Shown here one piece after another: positions 1 through 6,835 of a stretch of DNA of 9,117 bases. Within the stretch, counting starts at the first letter, position 1. Every line of letters starts with the position of its first letter. The stretch covers positions 1 through 9,117 of the forward strand of contig JACRMD010000127.1 in NCBI GenBank assembly GCA_016215085.1, written 5' to 3'. Origin of the DNA: Solirubrobacterales bacterium (GTDB lineage: Bacteria; Actinomycetota; Thermoleophilia; Solirubrobacterales; Solirubrobacteraceae). A program made the position numbers and the translations under genes. The notes under the pieces are model-generated. The model worked only from the letters and a program-made list of their open reading frames with translations, was not told where the DNA came from and did no database searches.

Positions 1-876
1 CAGGCGATGGTCTCGGCCTGGGGCTTCCCGAGCCCGGGCCCGGACGAGCCCGCCTTCGGCCCGGCGGAGGCCGACGCGCTGATCGCGGCGGCCGCGCACC
101 GCGAGTGGTGGCCGGCCGACGTGCAGCTCGAGGTCTCGCGGGTGTGGGGCCAGGCCCTCTCGCGCATCGCGGCGACCGAGGTCTACAACTTTCGCTTCGG
201 GCTCGAGCCGCAGGTCCGCCGCGGCGAGCGCACGCCGGGCGAGGCGCTAGCGGCGATCCAGCAGGCGCTCGCCGAGCTGCTGCCGCTCGCCGACCCGCTG
301 CTGCTCGGCGTCCACCGCCGCTGGATCGACTACGAGCTGACCCAGTACGCCGTGCGCGAGGCCGAGCGCCACGCGCCCGACGCGACGATCCCCGGCGCCG
401 TCGAGGTCTGCCTGCTGTTCTGCGACCTCAAGGACTTCACCGCGTACGCCGACGTCCACGGCGACCGGGCGGCGACGGAGGCCGCGGCGCGCTTCGCGCG
501 GGTGACCTCCGACGAGCGCGGCGAGCACGGCCAGGTGGTCAAGGGCCTGGGCGACGGCGCGATGCTCGTGTACCCCGAGGCCGGCGAGGCGGTCGACGCG
601 TGGCGCCGGTTCCACGACGCGATGGACGAGCCGGGGCTGCCCGCGCTGCACGGCGCCGTCCACCAGGGCGAGGTGCTGCGCATCGAGGGCGACTACTTCG
701 GCGGCGCCGTGAACCTCACCGCCCGGCTGCTCTCGCTGGCGGGCACCGGCGAGCTGCTGGCCACCGGCGCGGCGGTCGCGCGCGCCGGCGGCCACCGGTG
801 GCTGCCGCTCGGCACGCGCGCGCTGCGCGGGCTGCGCGAGGAGGTCGCCGTGTTCCTCCTCGACGACGGCGCCTGA
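1..876 (+). CDS. Class III adenylate/guanylate cyclase with N-terminal regulatory domain (5' truncated by window edge)
   Basis: Cytosolic class III nucleotidyl cyclase, expected to make cAMP (or cGMP) from the NTP as a homodimer. Numbering from the ATG at 7, the full catalytic set is present: metal-binding D140 (FCDLKDFT) and D183, substrate-selecting K179 (VKGLGDG) and D229, and transition-state N236 and R240 (GDYFGGAVNLTAR). Their spacings are those of Rv1625c-type homodimeric enzymes, and the Lys/Asp pair favours ATP. The first ~115 residues (WGFPSPGPDEPAF, then a helix around SRVWGQALSRIAATEV) resemble the regulatory domain of Rv1264-like pH-responsive cyclases, and seem to begin part-way into it. 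The frame is open to base 1, so the ATG at 7 is probably internal and the real start lies upstream. The TGA at 874-876 abuts the convergent glmS stop. The cyclase domain is certain; the regulatory-domain assignment is from memory of the family. Confidence 0.92.
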   Translation, partial: QAMVSAWGFPSPGPDEPAFGPAEADALIAAAAHREWWPADVQLEVSRVWGQALSRIAATEVYNFRFGLEPQVRRGERTPGEALAAIQQALAELLPLADPLLLGVHRRWIDYELTQYAVREAERHAPDATIPGAVEVCLLFCDLKDFTAYADVHGDRAATEAAARFARVTSDERGEHGQVVKGLGDGAMLVYPEAGEAVDAWRRFHDAMDEPGLPALHGAVHQGEVLRIEGDYFGGAVNLTARLLSLAGTGELLATGAAVARAGGHRWLPLGTRALRGLREEVAVFLLDDGA

Positions 877-2694
877 CTACTCGACGGTCACGCTCTTGGC
901 GAGGTTGCGCGGCTGGTCGACGTCGCGGCCCAGCTCCACGGCGGCGTGGTAGGCCAGGACCTGCAGCGGGATGTTGAGCAGCAGCGGCGCGAGCTCGGGC
1001 TCGCACCGGGGCACGAGGCTCTCCGCGTCGGCCAGGTCGCCCACCGACGTCTGCGCGACGACGATCGTCTCGCCGCCGCGCGCGCGGATCTGCTCGATGG
1101 CCGAGCGGTTCTTGGCCACCAGGTGGTCGTCGGGCACCACGCAGACCGACGGCATCTCCGGCGAGATCAGTGCCAGCGGCCCGTGCTTGAGCTCTGACGC
1201 CGGGTAGGCCTCCGCGTGGATGTAGGAGACCTCCTTGAGCTTCTGCGCGCCCTCCAGGGCGGCCGGGAAGCCGGAGACGCGGCCGATGAAGAACGCGCTG
1301 TGCGCCGGCGCCAGGCGCTCGGCCACCGCGGCGATCTCGTCCTCGCGCTCGAGGATCTCCGCGATCTGGCCCGGCAGGGCGCGCAGGCCGGCGATCAGCC
1401 GCTCGCCGTCGGCGGGGCTGAGGTCGCGCACGCGGCCGAGGTGCAGCGCCAGCAGCGCGAACGCGACGACGGTGTTGGTGAAGGACTTGGTCGACGCGAC
1501 CGACACCTCGGCGCCGGCGCGCAGGTGGATGCCGCCCTCGACGGCGCGCGCGATGCTCGACCCGACGACGTTGACCATGCCCAGGACCCGGCCGCCCTTG
1601 CGGCGGACCTCCTCGACGGCCAGCAGCGTGTCGAGCGTCTCGCCCGACTGGGAGACCGCGATGTAGAGCGTGTCGGGCTCGATCAGCGGGTTGCGCTGGC
1701 GGAACTCCGCGGCGGGCTCGGCGTCGGCGGGAACGCGGGCCAGCGCCTCGATCAGCCCGGCGCCCATCAGGCCCGAGTAGTAGGCCGAGCCGCAGCCGAG
1801 CACCTTGATGCGGCGCACCGCGCGCAGCTCGCGCGGCGTGAGCTCGATGCCGCCCAGGTGCGCCGTCGCGAAGCGGTCCTCGATGCGGCCCGACAGCGCC
1901 CGCTCGACGGCCTCGGGCTGCTCGTGGATCTCCTTGGCCAGGAAGTGCTGGAAGCCGCCCTTCTCGTACTCCTCGGGCGCGCGGTCGAGCTCGGTCGCCT
2001 GCTTGGGGCTGGGGCGGCGGCCGAGCGTCGAGGCCTGGAAGCCGTCCTTGGTCAGCGTCGCCAGCTCGCCGTCGTCGAGGTGGACGACCTGCCGGCAGTG
2101 GCGCACGAGAGCGGCGACGTCGGAGGAGACCATCGTCTCGCGCTCGCCGATGCCGATGATCACCGGGCTGCCGTTGCGGGCGATGACGATGCGGTCGGGC
2201 TGGGCGGCGTGCAGTACGGCGATGCCATACGAGCCGGTGACGCGCTGCAGGACGCGCGCGACCGCGCCCTCGAGGTCGTCGACGTCGTCGTCGGCGGCGA
2301 TGAGGTGGGCGAGCACCTCGGTGTCGGTGTCGGAGGCCAGGGCGACGCCCGCGGCCTGCAGCTCGGCGCGCAGCTCCTCGGCGTTCTCGAGCATGCCGTT
2401 GTGGACGACCGCCACGTCGCAGCCGGTGTCGACGTGCGGATGGGCGTTCACGTCGCTCGGCGGCCCGTGGGTGGCCCAGCGCGTGTGGGCGATCCCGGTC
2501 GTGCCGCTCAGCCGCTTGGGCAGCGACGCGGCGAGGTCGCCGACGCGGCCCTCCTTCTTGTGCACCCGCAGCGCGCCGCCCTTGGCGACGGCCAGGCCCG
2601 CGGAGTCGTAGCCGCGGTACTCGACCCGCGCCAATCCCTCCAGCAGCACCGGCACGCCGTCCTGGCGGCCCACGTAGCCGACGATCCCGCACAT
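877..2694 (-). CDS. glmS: Glutamine--fructose-6-phosphate aminotransferase (isomerizing), GlmS
   Basis: Cytosolic enzyme that converts fructose-6-phosphate and glutamine to glucosamine-6-phosphate and glutamate, the entry step to UDP-GlcNAc and peptidoglycan. It is 605 aa, against about 609 for the E. coli enzyme. The N-terminal Ntn-type glutaminase domain starts MCGIVGYVG, where Cys2 becomes the nucleophile after Met removal, and carries TRWATHG (71-77), HNG (98-100) and SDTDTE (121-126). Two SIS sugar-isomerase domains follow: CGSAYYSG (301-308), SQSGETLDT (348-356) and STKSFTNT (401-408) in the first; KEVSYIHAEAY with E488 and ELKHGPLAL with H504 in the second. The tail DVDQPRNLAKSVTVE supplies the conserved K600. 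The ATG at 2692-2694 is fixed by the Cys2 requirement; longer in-frame starts would destroy the active site. It lies 14 bp after a small gene on the same strand and is probably co-transcribed with it. No key residue is missing. Confidence 0.98.
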   Translation of the reverse strand: MCGIVGYVGRQDGVPVLLEGLARVEYRGYDSAGLAVAKGGALRVHKKEGRVGDLAASLPKRLSGTTGIAHTRWATHGPPSDVNAHPHVDTGCDVAVVHNGMLENAEELRAELQAAGVALASDTDTEVLAHLIAADDDVDDLEGAVARVLQRVTGSYGIAVLHAAQPDRIVIARNGSPVIIGIGERETMVSSDVAALVRHCRQVVHLDDGELATLTKDGFQASTLGRRPSPKQATELDRAPEEYEKGGFQHFLAKEIHEQPEAVERALSGRIEDRFATAHLGGIELTPRELRAVRRIKVLGCGSAYYSGLMGAGLIEALARVPADAEPAAEFRQRNPLIEPDTLYIAVSQSGETLDTLLAVEEVRRKGGRVLGMVNVVGSSIARAVEGGIHLRAGAEVSVASTKSFTNTVVAFALLALHLGRVRDLSPADGERLIAGLRALPGQIAEILEREDEIAAVAERLAPAHSAFFIGRVSGFPAALEGAQKLKEVSYIHAEAYPASELKHGPLALISPEMPSVCVVPDDHLVAKNRSAIEQIRARGGETIVVAQTSVGDLADAESLVPRCEPELAPLLLNIPLQVLAYHAAVELGRDVDQPRNLAKSVTVE

Positions 2695-2701
2695 GCTCCG
2701 A

Positions 2702-2709
2702 CCCCTCTC
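2702..2709 (-). promoter_or_regulatory. Shine-Dalgarno of glmS
   Basis: On the minus strand GAGAGGGG lies 7 nt before the glmS ATG, in the 14-bp gap after the upstream stop codon and touching that stop. Its placement supports the MCGIVG start and translation of glmS from the upstream gene's transcript. Confidence 0.65.
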
Positions 2710-2984
2710 TATCCGTAGACCAGGCGCCTGAGCTGGCGCACCGAAAGATCCGGCGCCGCCACGCGCCTGCGTGGCAGCTCGGCGGCGATCCGCTCGAAGG
2801 CCTCGGCGTTGACGACGCCGTCGCGCTGGAGCTCGCGGTGGCGGCGGCCGACGTACTGCGCGGCGGTCTCCGCGTAGTAGGCCAGCACGTCCTCGACGAT
2901 CCGCCCCGCCTCCTGGCGCGGCAGGCCCGTCGTCCGCTGCAGGTGGTCCAGCAGGGCGTCGCGATCCGGGTCCTCGACGATCAC
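2709..2984 (-). CDS. Small helical protein of unknown function upstream of glmS
   Basis: A 91-aa soluble protein with no signal peptide and no membrane segment. I do not recognise a named family. It reads as about four amphipathic helices: an acidic start (EDPDRDALLDHLQRTTG), a central helix (AGRIVEDVLAYYAETAAQYV), a basic helix (GRRHRELQRDGVV), and a basic C-terminus (ELPRRR, then LSVRQLRRLVYG). The arginine-rich helices allow nucleic-acid or protein binding, but no clear helix-turn-helix is visible. The start is GTG at 2982-2984, with a weak GGGG 4 nt upstream; the frame is open 36 bp further but offers no better start before the stop at 3018-3020. Codon use matches its neighbours and the gene ends 14 bp before glmS, so it is likely the first gene of the glmS transcript. 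A role in controlling GlmS or cell-wall supply is possible from position only. Confidence 0.75.
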   Translation of the reverse strand: MIVEDPDRDALLDHLQRTTGLPRQEAGRIVEDVLAYYAETAAQYVGRRHRELQRDGVVNAEAFERIAAELPRRRVAAPDLSVRQLRRLVYG

Positions 2985-3028
2985 TCGGCCCCAATGGTGC
3001 CATCTCGGCGCCCAAACTCAAGCGATCG

Positions 3029-3044
3029 TGCCCGATTTCGGGCA
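3029..3044. promoter_or_regulatory. Palindromic operator-like site
   Basis: TGCCCGATTTCGGGCA is an inverted repeat with 7-bp arms (TGCCCGA/TCGGGCA) around TT, flanked on both sides by GATC (3024-3027 and 3045-3048). The tiny centre and intergenic place, 45 bp upstream of the GTG of the glmS-operon leader gene, look more like a dimeric repressor site than a transcript hairpin. The binding protein is unknown. Confidence 0.5.
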
Positions 3045-3162
3045 GATCAAGCCGTGATCGGACACCGCAGAAGGTGTGGAACGTCGCCACCCAGGTGTGC
3101 CGGGACCCTTCCGGGCCGGTGCCGTTGGGACAGGCACAACACCCCGCTCCTCCCTACTCCCT

Positions 3163-3166
3163 GAGG
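3163..3166 (+). promoter_or_regulatory. Shine-Dalgarno of the secreted-protein gene
   Basis: GAGG lies 7 nt before the ATG at 3174. This is the clearest ribosome-binding site on the plus strand and fixes the start of a protein beginning with a textbook signal peptide. Confidence 0.7.
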
Positions 3167-3173
3167 TAACGCC

Positions 3174-3647
3174 ATGTCCCGCAAGATCCTGTCGCTCGCC
3201 ACCGCCGCCGTCGCCGCCGCCTCCTTCGCGCCGGCCGCCGGCGCTGCCGGCGACGCCCCCGCCAAGCTCAAGGTCGAGGGCGCCTACCTGTACGTCGACC
3301 ACCTGGCCGCCAGCGACCAGGACTTCGTCCGCGTCGTGTTCCAGACCGCCGACCCGCTGGACCGCCGCTACGACGGCGCGATCCGCGCGGGCGTGAAGAT
3401 CGAGGGCGTCGCCTCGTCGATCGCCTCGGTCAAGCGCGGCGGCACGTGCTACACGGGCGCGACGCAGATCCGCGGCGGCCGCATCGCGACGATCGATGCG
3501 GACGGCGACGTCGTGCGGCGCAAGCCGAAGGTCGGCGGGAAGTACGCCGTGCAGTTCTCCACCCGCGACGGCCAGAAGGTCACCCGGACGCTGACCCTGC
3601 GCGCCGAGCGCAAGGGCGACGACTCCGGCAAGCCGCTGGGCTGCTGA
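3174..3647 (+). CDS. Small secreted protein of unknown function
   Basis: A 157-aa protein exported by the Sec route. Residues 1-25 form a signal peptide: basic n-region (MSRK), hydrophobic alanine-rich core, and an AGA or GAA cleavage site near 24-26. The mature ~132 residues carry no family motif that I recognise. Alternating hydrophobic and charged stretches (KLKVEGAYLYVD, FVRVVFQTAD, KYAVQFSTRDG, VTRTLTLRAERKG) suggest a single beta-sandwich-like domain. There are only two cysteines, C92 and the final residue C157, so one disulfide closing the C-terminus is possible. There is no LPXTG anchor, and no lipobox. It is transcribed divergently from the glmS operon and followed after 10 bp by a strong hairpin. 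Function unknown; a cell-envelope or extracellular role is inferred from export only. Confidence 0.83.
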   Translation: MSRKILSLATAAVAAASFAPAAGAAGDAPAKLKVEGAYLYVDHLAASDQDFVRVVFQTADPLDRRYDGAIRAGVKIEGVASSIASVKRGGTCYTGATQIRGGRIATIDADGDVVRRKPKVGGKYAVQFSTRDGQKVTRTLTLRAERKGDDSGKPLGC

Positions 3648-3657
3648 CGCGCCACGT

Positions 3658-3705
3658 CGCCCCTCGCCCGGACCCCTGCTGCTGCACGGGCCGGGCGAAG
3701 GGGCG
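3658..3705 (+). terminator. Strong hairpin: terminator/attenuator that contains the SD of the acyl-CoA ligase gene
   Basis: Bases 3658-3671 (CGCCCCTCGCCCGG) pair with 3691-3705 through 14 base pairs, interrupted only by one bulged A at 3698 (or 3699). The 19-nt loop can add CCC/GGG pairs. No U-tract follows, so it is not a classical intrinsic terminator, though GC-rich actinobacterial terminators often lack one. Its 3' arm includes AAGGGG (3698-3703), the only good ribosome-binding site of the next gene, and it ends on the base before that gene's first ATG. It could end transcription of the secreted-protein gene, block translation of the ligase from read-through RNA, or both. Confidence 0.72.
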
Positions 3706-5349
<1,644 letters not shown>

Positions 5350-5358
5350 CTTGGTCGC

Positions 5359-5820
5359 GTGGCCGAAGACCGTCACGACACCTCCCCCGTCGAGCACGAG
5401 ATCGCCCGGCGCGTCGAGACCCCGCATCCGGTCGGGCGGCTCTCGGAGTCCTCGCTGCAGCGCGAGCGCTCGATCGAGTCCTACCTGCGCTCGGGCGTCA
5501 TGCCGCGCTACATGGAGCGGCTGCGCGACATCCACCGCCAGACCGAGCAGCACAAGCGCGACCTGGCGTGGGAGCGCGATGCGCTCCGGGCCGAGCACCC
5601 CGGCGACCCCGAGGGCTTCGCGCGCGCGTGGCGGGCGCGGGTGCAGCGCTGGTCCTTCGCGGAGACCAACGAGCTCATCCGCACCCACAACGAGTGGTAC
5701 CCGGTCGAGCGCCAGCTGCCGATGGACCCGCGGACGCGCGACTACGTGCTCGTCGCCGGCCGCTCGTACCGGCGCGAGGAGCTCACCCCGGAGTGGGCCC
5801 TGCGCCTGTTCCCGGCCTGA
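5359..5820 (+). CDS. Conserved-looking hypothetical protein downstream of the acyl-CoA ligase
   Basis: A 153-aa soluble protein without signal peptide, membrane segment or cysteine. I do not recognise its family. It is highly charged and mostly helical: residues 25-85 (RLSESSLQRERSIESYL, then YMERLRDIHRQTEQHKRDLAWERDAL) look like long amphipathic helices, possibly a short coiled coil. Aromatic-rich segments follow (RVQRWSFAETN, HNEWYPVERQLPMDPRTRDYV) and the protein ends LTPEWALRLFPA. The start is GTG at 5359-5361, 9 bp after the ligase stop, with no clear Shine-Dalgarno, so translation probably depends on the ligase message. Third-position GC is high in this frame, which supports real coding. 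The last 38 bp overlap the convergent epimerase gene. A function tied to the ligase is only a guess from position. Confidence 0.75.
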   Translation: MAEDRHDTSPVEHEIARRVETPHPVGRLSESSLQRERSIESYLRSGVMPRYMERLRDIHRQTEQHKRDLAWERDALRAEHPGDPEGFARAWRARVQRWSFAETNELIRTHNEWYPVERQLPMDPRTRDYVLVAGRSYRREELTPEWALRLFPA

Positions 5821-6823
5821 GCGTGTCGCGCAGCGCCTCCAGGCTCGTGTAGCGCGGCTTCCAGCCGAGCTCGCGCTTGGCCTTGGAGGCGTCCATGATC
5901 GACGGGTGGCTGACCGCCTCGACCCACTCGGTCATCGGCGGGACGAAGCCGGGCAGCGGCACCTTGGAGGCCGCGCGCGCGGCGGCGTGGCCGAGGCGGG
6001 CGGGCAGCGGGATCGGCAGCAGGCCGGCCTCGCGCGCGACGTCCGCGCCGGTCAGCACGCCGTCGCCGGTGATGTTGTAGGCCCCGGGCGGGCCCGCGCC
6101 GACGATGCACAGCAGGAACGCCTGGCCGACGTCCTCCTCGTGGATGAACTGCACGGGCAGCGCGGGCACCGGCGCGGGGATCGGGACCGGCAGGCTCGTC
6201 ATCGCACCGCCGAGGCGGCCGGCGAGCGGCGCCAGCGGGCCGGGCAGCACCTGCTTGGCGCCCAGCGTGTGCGGGCCGAGGACGATCGGCGGGCGCAGCA
6301 GGTACATGCCGAGCTTCGGGTGCGCGGCCGCCTCCTCCTCGAGCAGGTGCTCGATCTCGGCCTTCTCCTGGGCGTAGAAGAGCCGGTCGGCGGGCCGCAC
6401 CGGCCACTCCTCGGTCATCCCCGTGGGGTTGTCGGCGTGGAACCCGTAGGCGGCGACCGACGAGGCGTACACGAACCGCTTCGCGCGGGCGGCGGCCGCG
6501 GCGCGGAAGGCGTTGAGCGTGCCCTCGACGTTGATGGCGCGCGTCGTCTCGCGCGAGGCGTTGCCGGTGATCAGGAACGCCAGGTGGACGACGACGTCGG
6601 CGCCCGCGAAGGCCTCGCGCAGCGCGTCCGGGTCGCGCACGTCGCCCTGGCGGTACTCCATCTTCGACCAGCCGTGCTCGGCGGGGTCGAACGGGCGGCG
6701 GGCGATGCCCACGACGCGGCCGATGCGGTCGTCGGCCTCCAGCAGCGGCACCAGCCCGAAGCCGAAGGTGCCGGTGGGCCCGGTGACGGCGACGGTGAGG
6801 GGCTTGCGCTTGGCCGGGGGCAT
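5783..6823 (-). CDS. NAD-dependent epimerase/dehydratase (extended SDR family)
   Basis: A 346-aa cytosolic oxidoreductase of the extended short-chain dehydrogenase/reductase family, acting on a nucleotide-sugar or similar substrate that the sequence does not reveal. The Rossmann glycine motif is VTGPTGTFGFG (13-23), followed by GDVRD (60-64) and DVVVHLAF (76-83) for adenine binding. The active site shows serines in VYASSVAAYG (118-127) and the YxxxK pair Y150/K154 in YAQEK. FIHEEDVGQAFL (227-238), YNITGDG (249-255) and the tail KAKRELGWKPRY (314-325) are typical of the family. The ATG at 6821-6823 has GGAG 7 nt upstream. The gene begins 10 bp after the stop of the CsgG-like gene and shares its transcript. 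Its C-terminal codons overlap the convergent hypothetical gene by 38 bp, with no terminator visible between them. Confidence 0.93.
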   Translation of the reverse strand: MPPAKRKPLTVAVTGPTGTFGFGLVPLLEADDRIGRVVGIARRPFDPAEHGWSKMEYRQGDVRDPDALREAFAGADVVVHLAFLITGNASRETTRAINVEGTLNAFRAAAAARAKRFVYASSVAAYGFHADNPTGMTEEWPVRPADRLFYAQEKAEIEHLLEEEAAAHPKLGMYLLRPPIVLGPHTLGAKQVLPGPLAPLAGRLGGAMTSLPVPIPAPVPALPVQFIHEEDVGQAFLLCIVGAGPPGAYNITGDGVLTGADVAREAGLLPIPLPARLGHAAARAASKVPLPGFVPPMTEWVEAVSHPSIMDASKAKRELGWKPRYTSLEALRDTLRPGTGAGPTPG

Positions 6824-6831
6824 GGCCGTGC

Positions 6832-6835
6832 TCCT
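6832..6835 (-). promoter_or_regulatory. Shine-Dalgarno of the epimerase gene, overlapping the upstream stop codon
   Basis: On the minus strand TAGGAG joins the TAG stop of the upstream gene (6834-6836) to the GGAG of the next, 7 nt before its ATG. A terminating ribosome would sit on the site, which argues for translational coupling. Confidence 0.65.

Larger units (their letters stand above)
2985..3173. promoter_or_regulatory. Divergent intergenic control region between the glmS operon and the secreted-protein gene
   Basis: This 189-bp gap must hold the promoters for both divergent transcripts. It is less GC-rich than the genes around it. It contains a 16-bp palindrome (3029-3044), a small hairpin ACACC/GGTGT (3062-3077), and GGTGTG repeated at 3073 and 3094, exactly 21 bp (two helical turns) apart. 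On the minus strand a TTGATC hexamer (3044-3049) could be a -35 box, which would place the palindrome in the spacer. No convincing -10 box was found on either strand, so exact promoters are not assigned. Confidence 0.5.

Noticed and set aside
2695..2708. glmS ribozyme or riboswitch in the glmS leader
   Set aside because: Only 14 bp separate the upstream stop from the ATG, far too short, and the ribozyme is known from Firmicutes-type genomes.
1216..2718. A 500-codon open frame on the plus strand
   Set aside because: It lies antisense to glmS, whose domains and catalytic residues are complete; the frame is a by-product of extreme GC content and its translation is low-complexity.
877..3090. Longer GlmS start giving 737 aa
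   Set aside because: GlmS requires Cys as residue 2, and the extension overlaps the separate 91-aa gene and the intergenic palindrome.
3102..3126. ECF-sigma-like promoter (GGGAC, 17-nt gap, GTT) before the secreted-protein gene
   Set aside because: The match is short and easily arises in GC-rich DNA; the -35 element departs from the usual GGAAC, so I do not call it.
3119..3137. GTGCC/GGCAC hairpin in the secreted-protein leader
   Set aside because: A 5-bp stem with a 9-nt loop is weak and expected by chance here; no terminator or switch can be argued.
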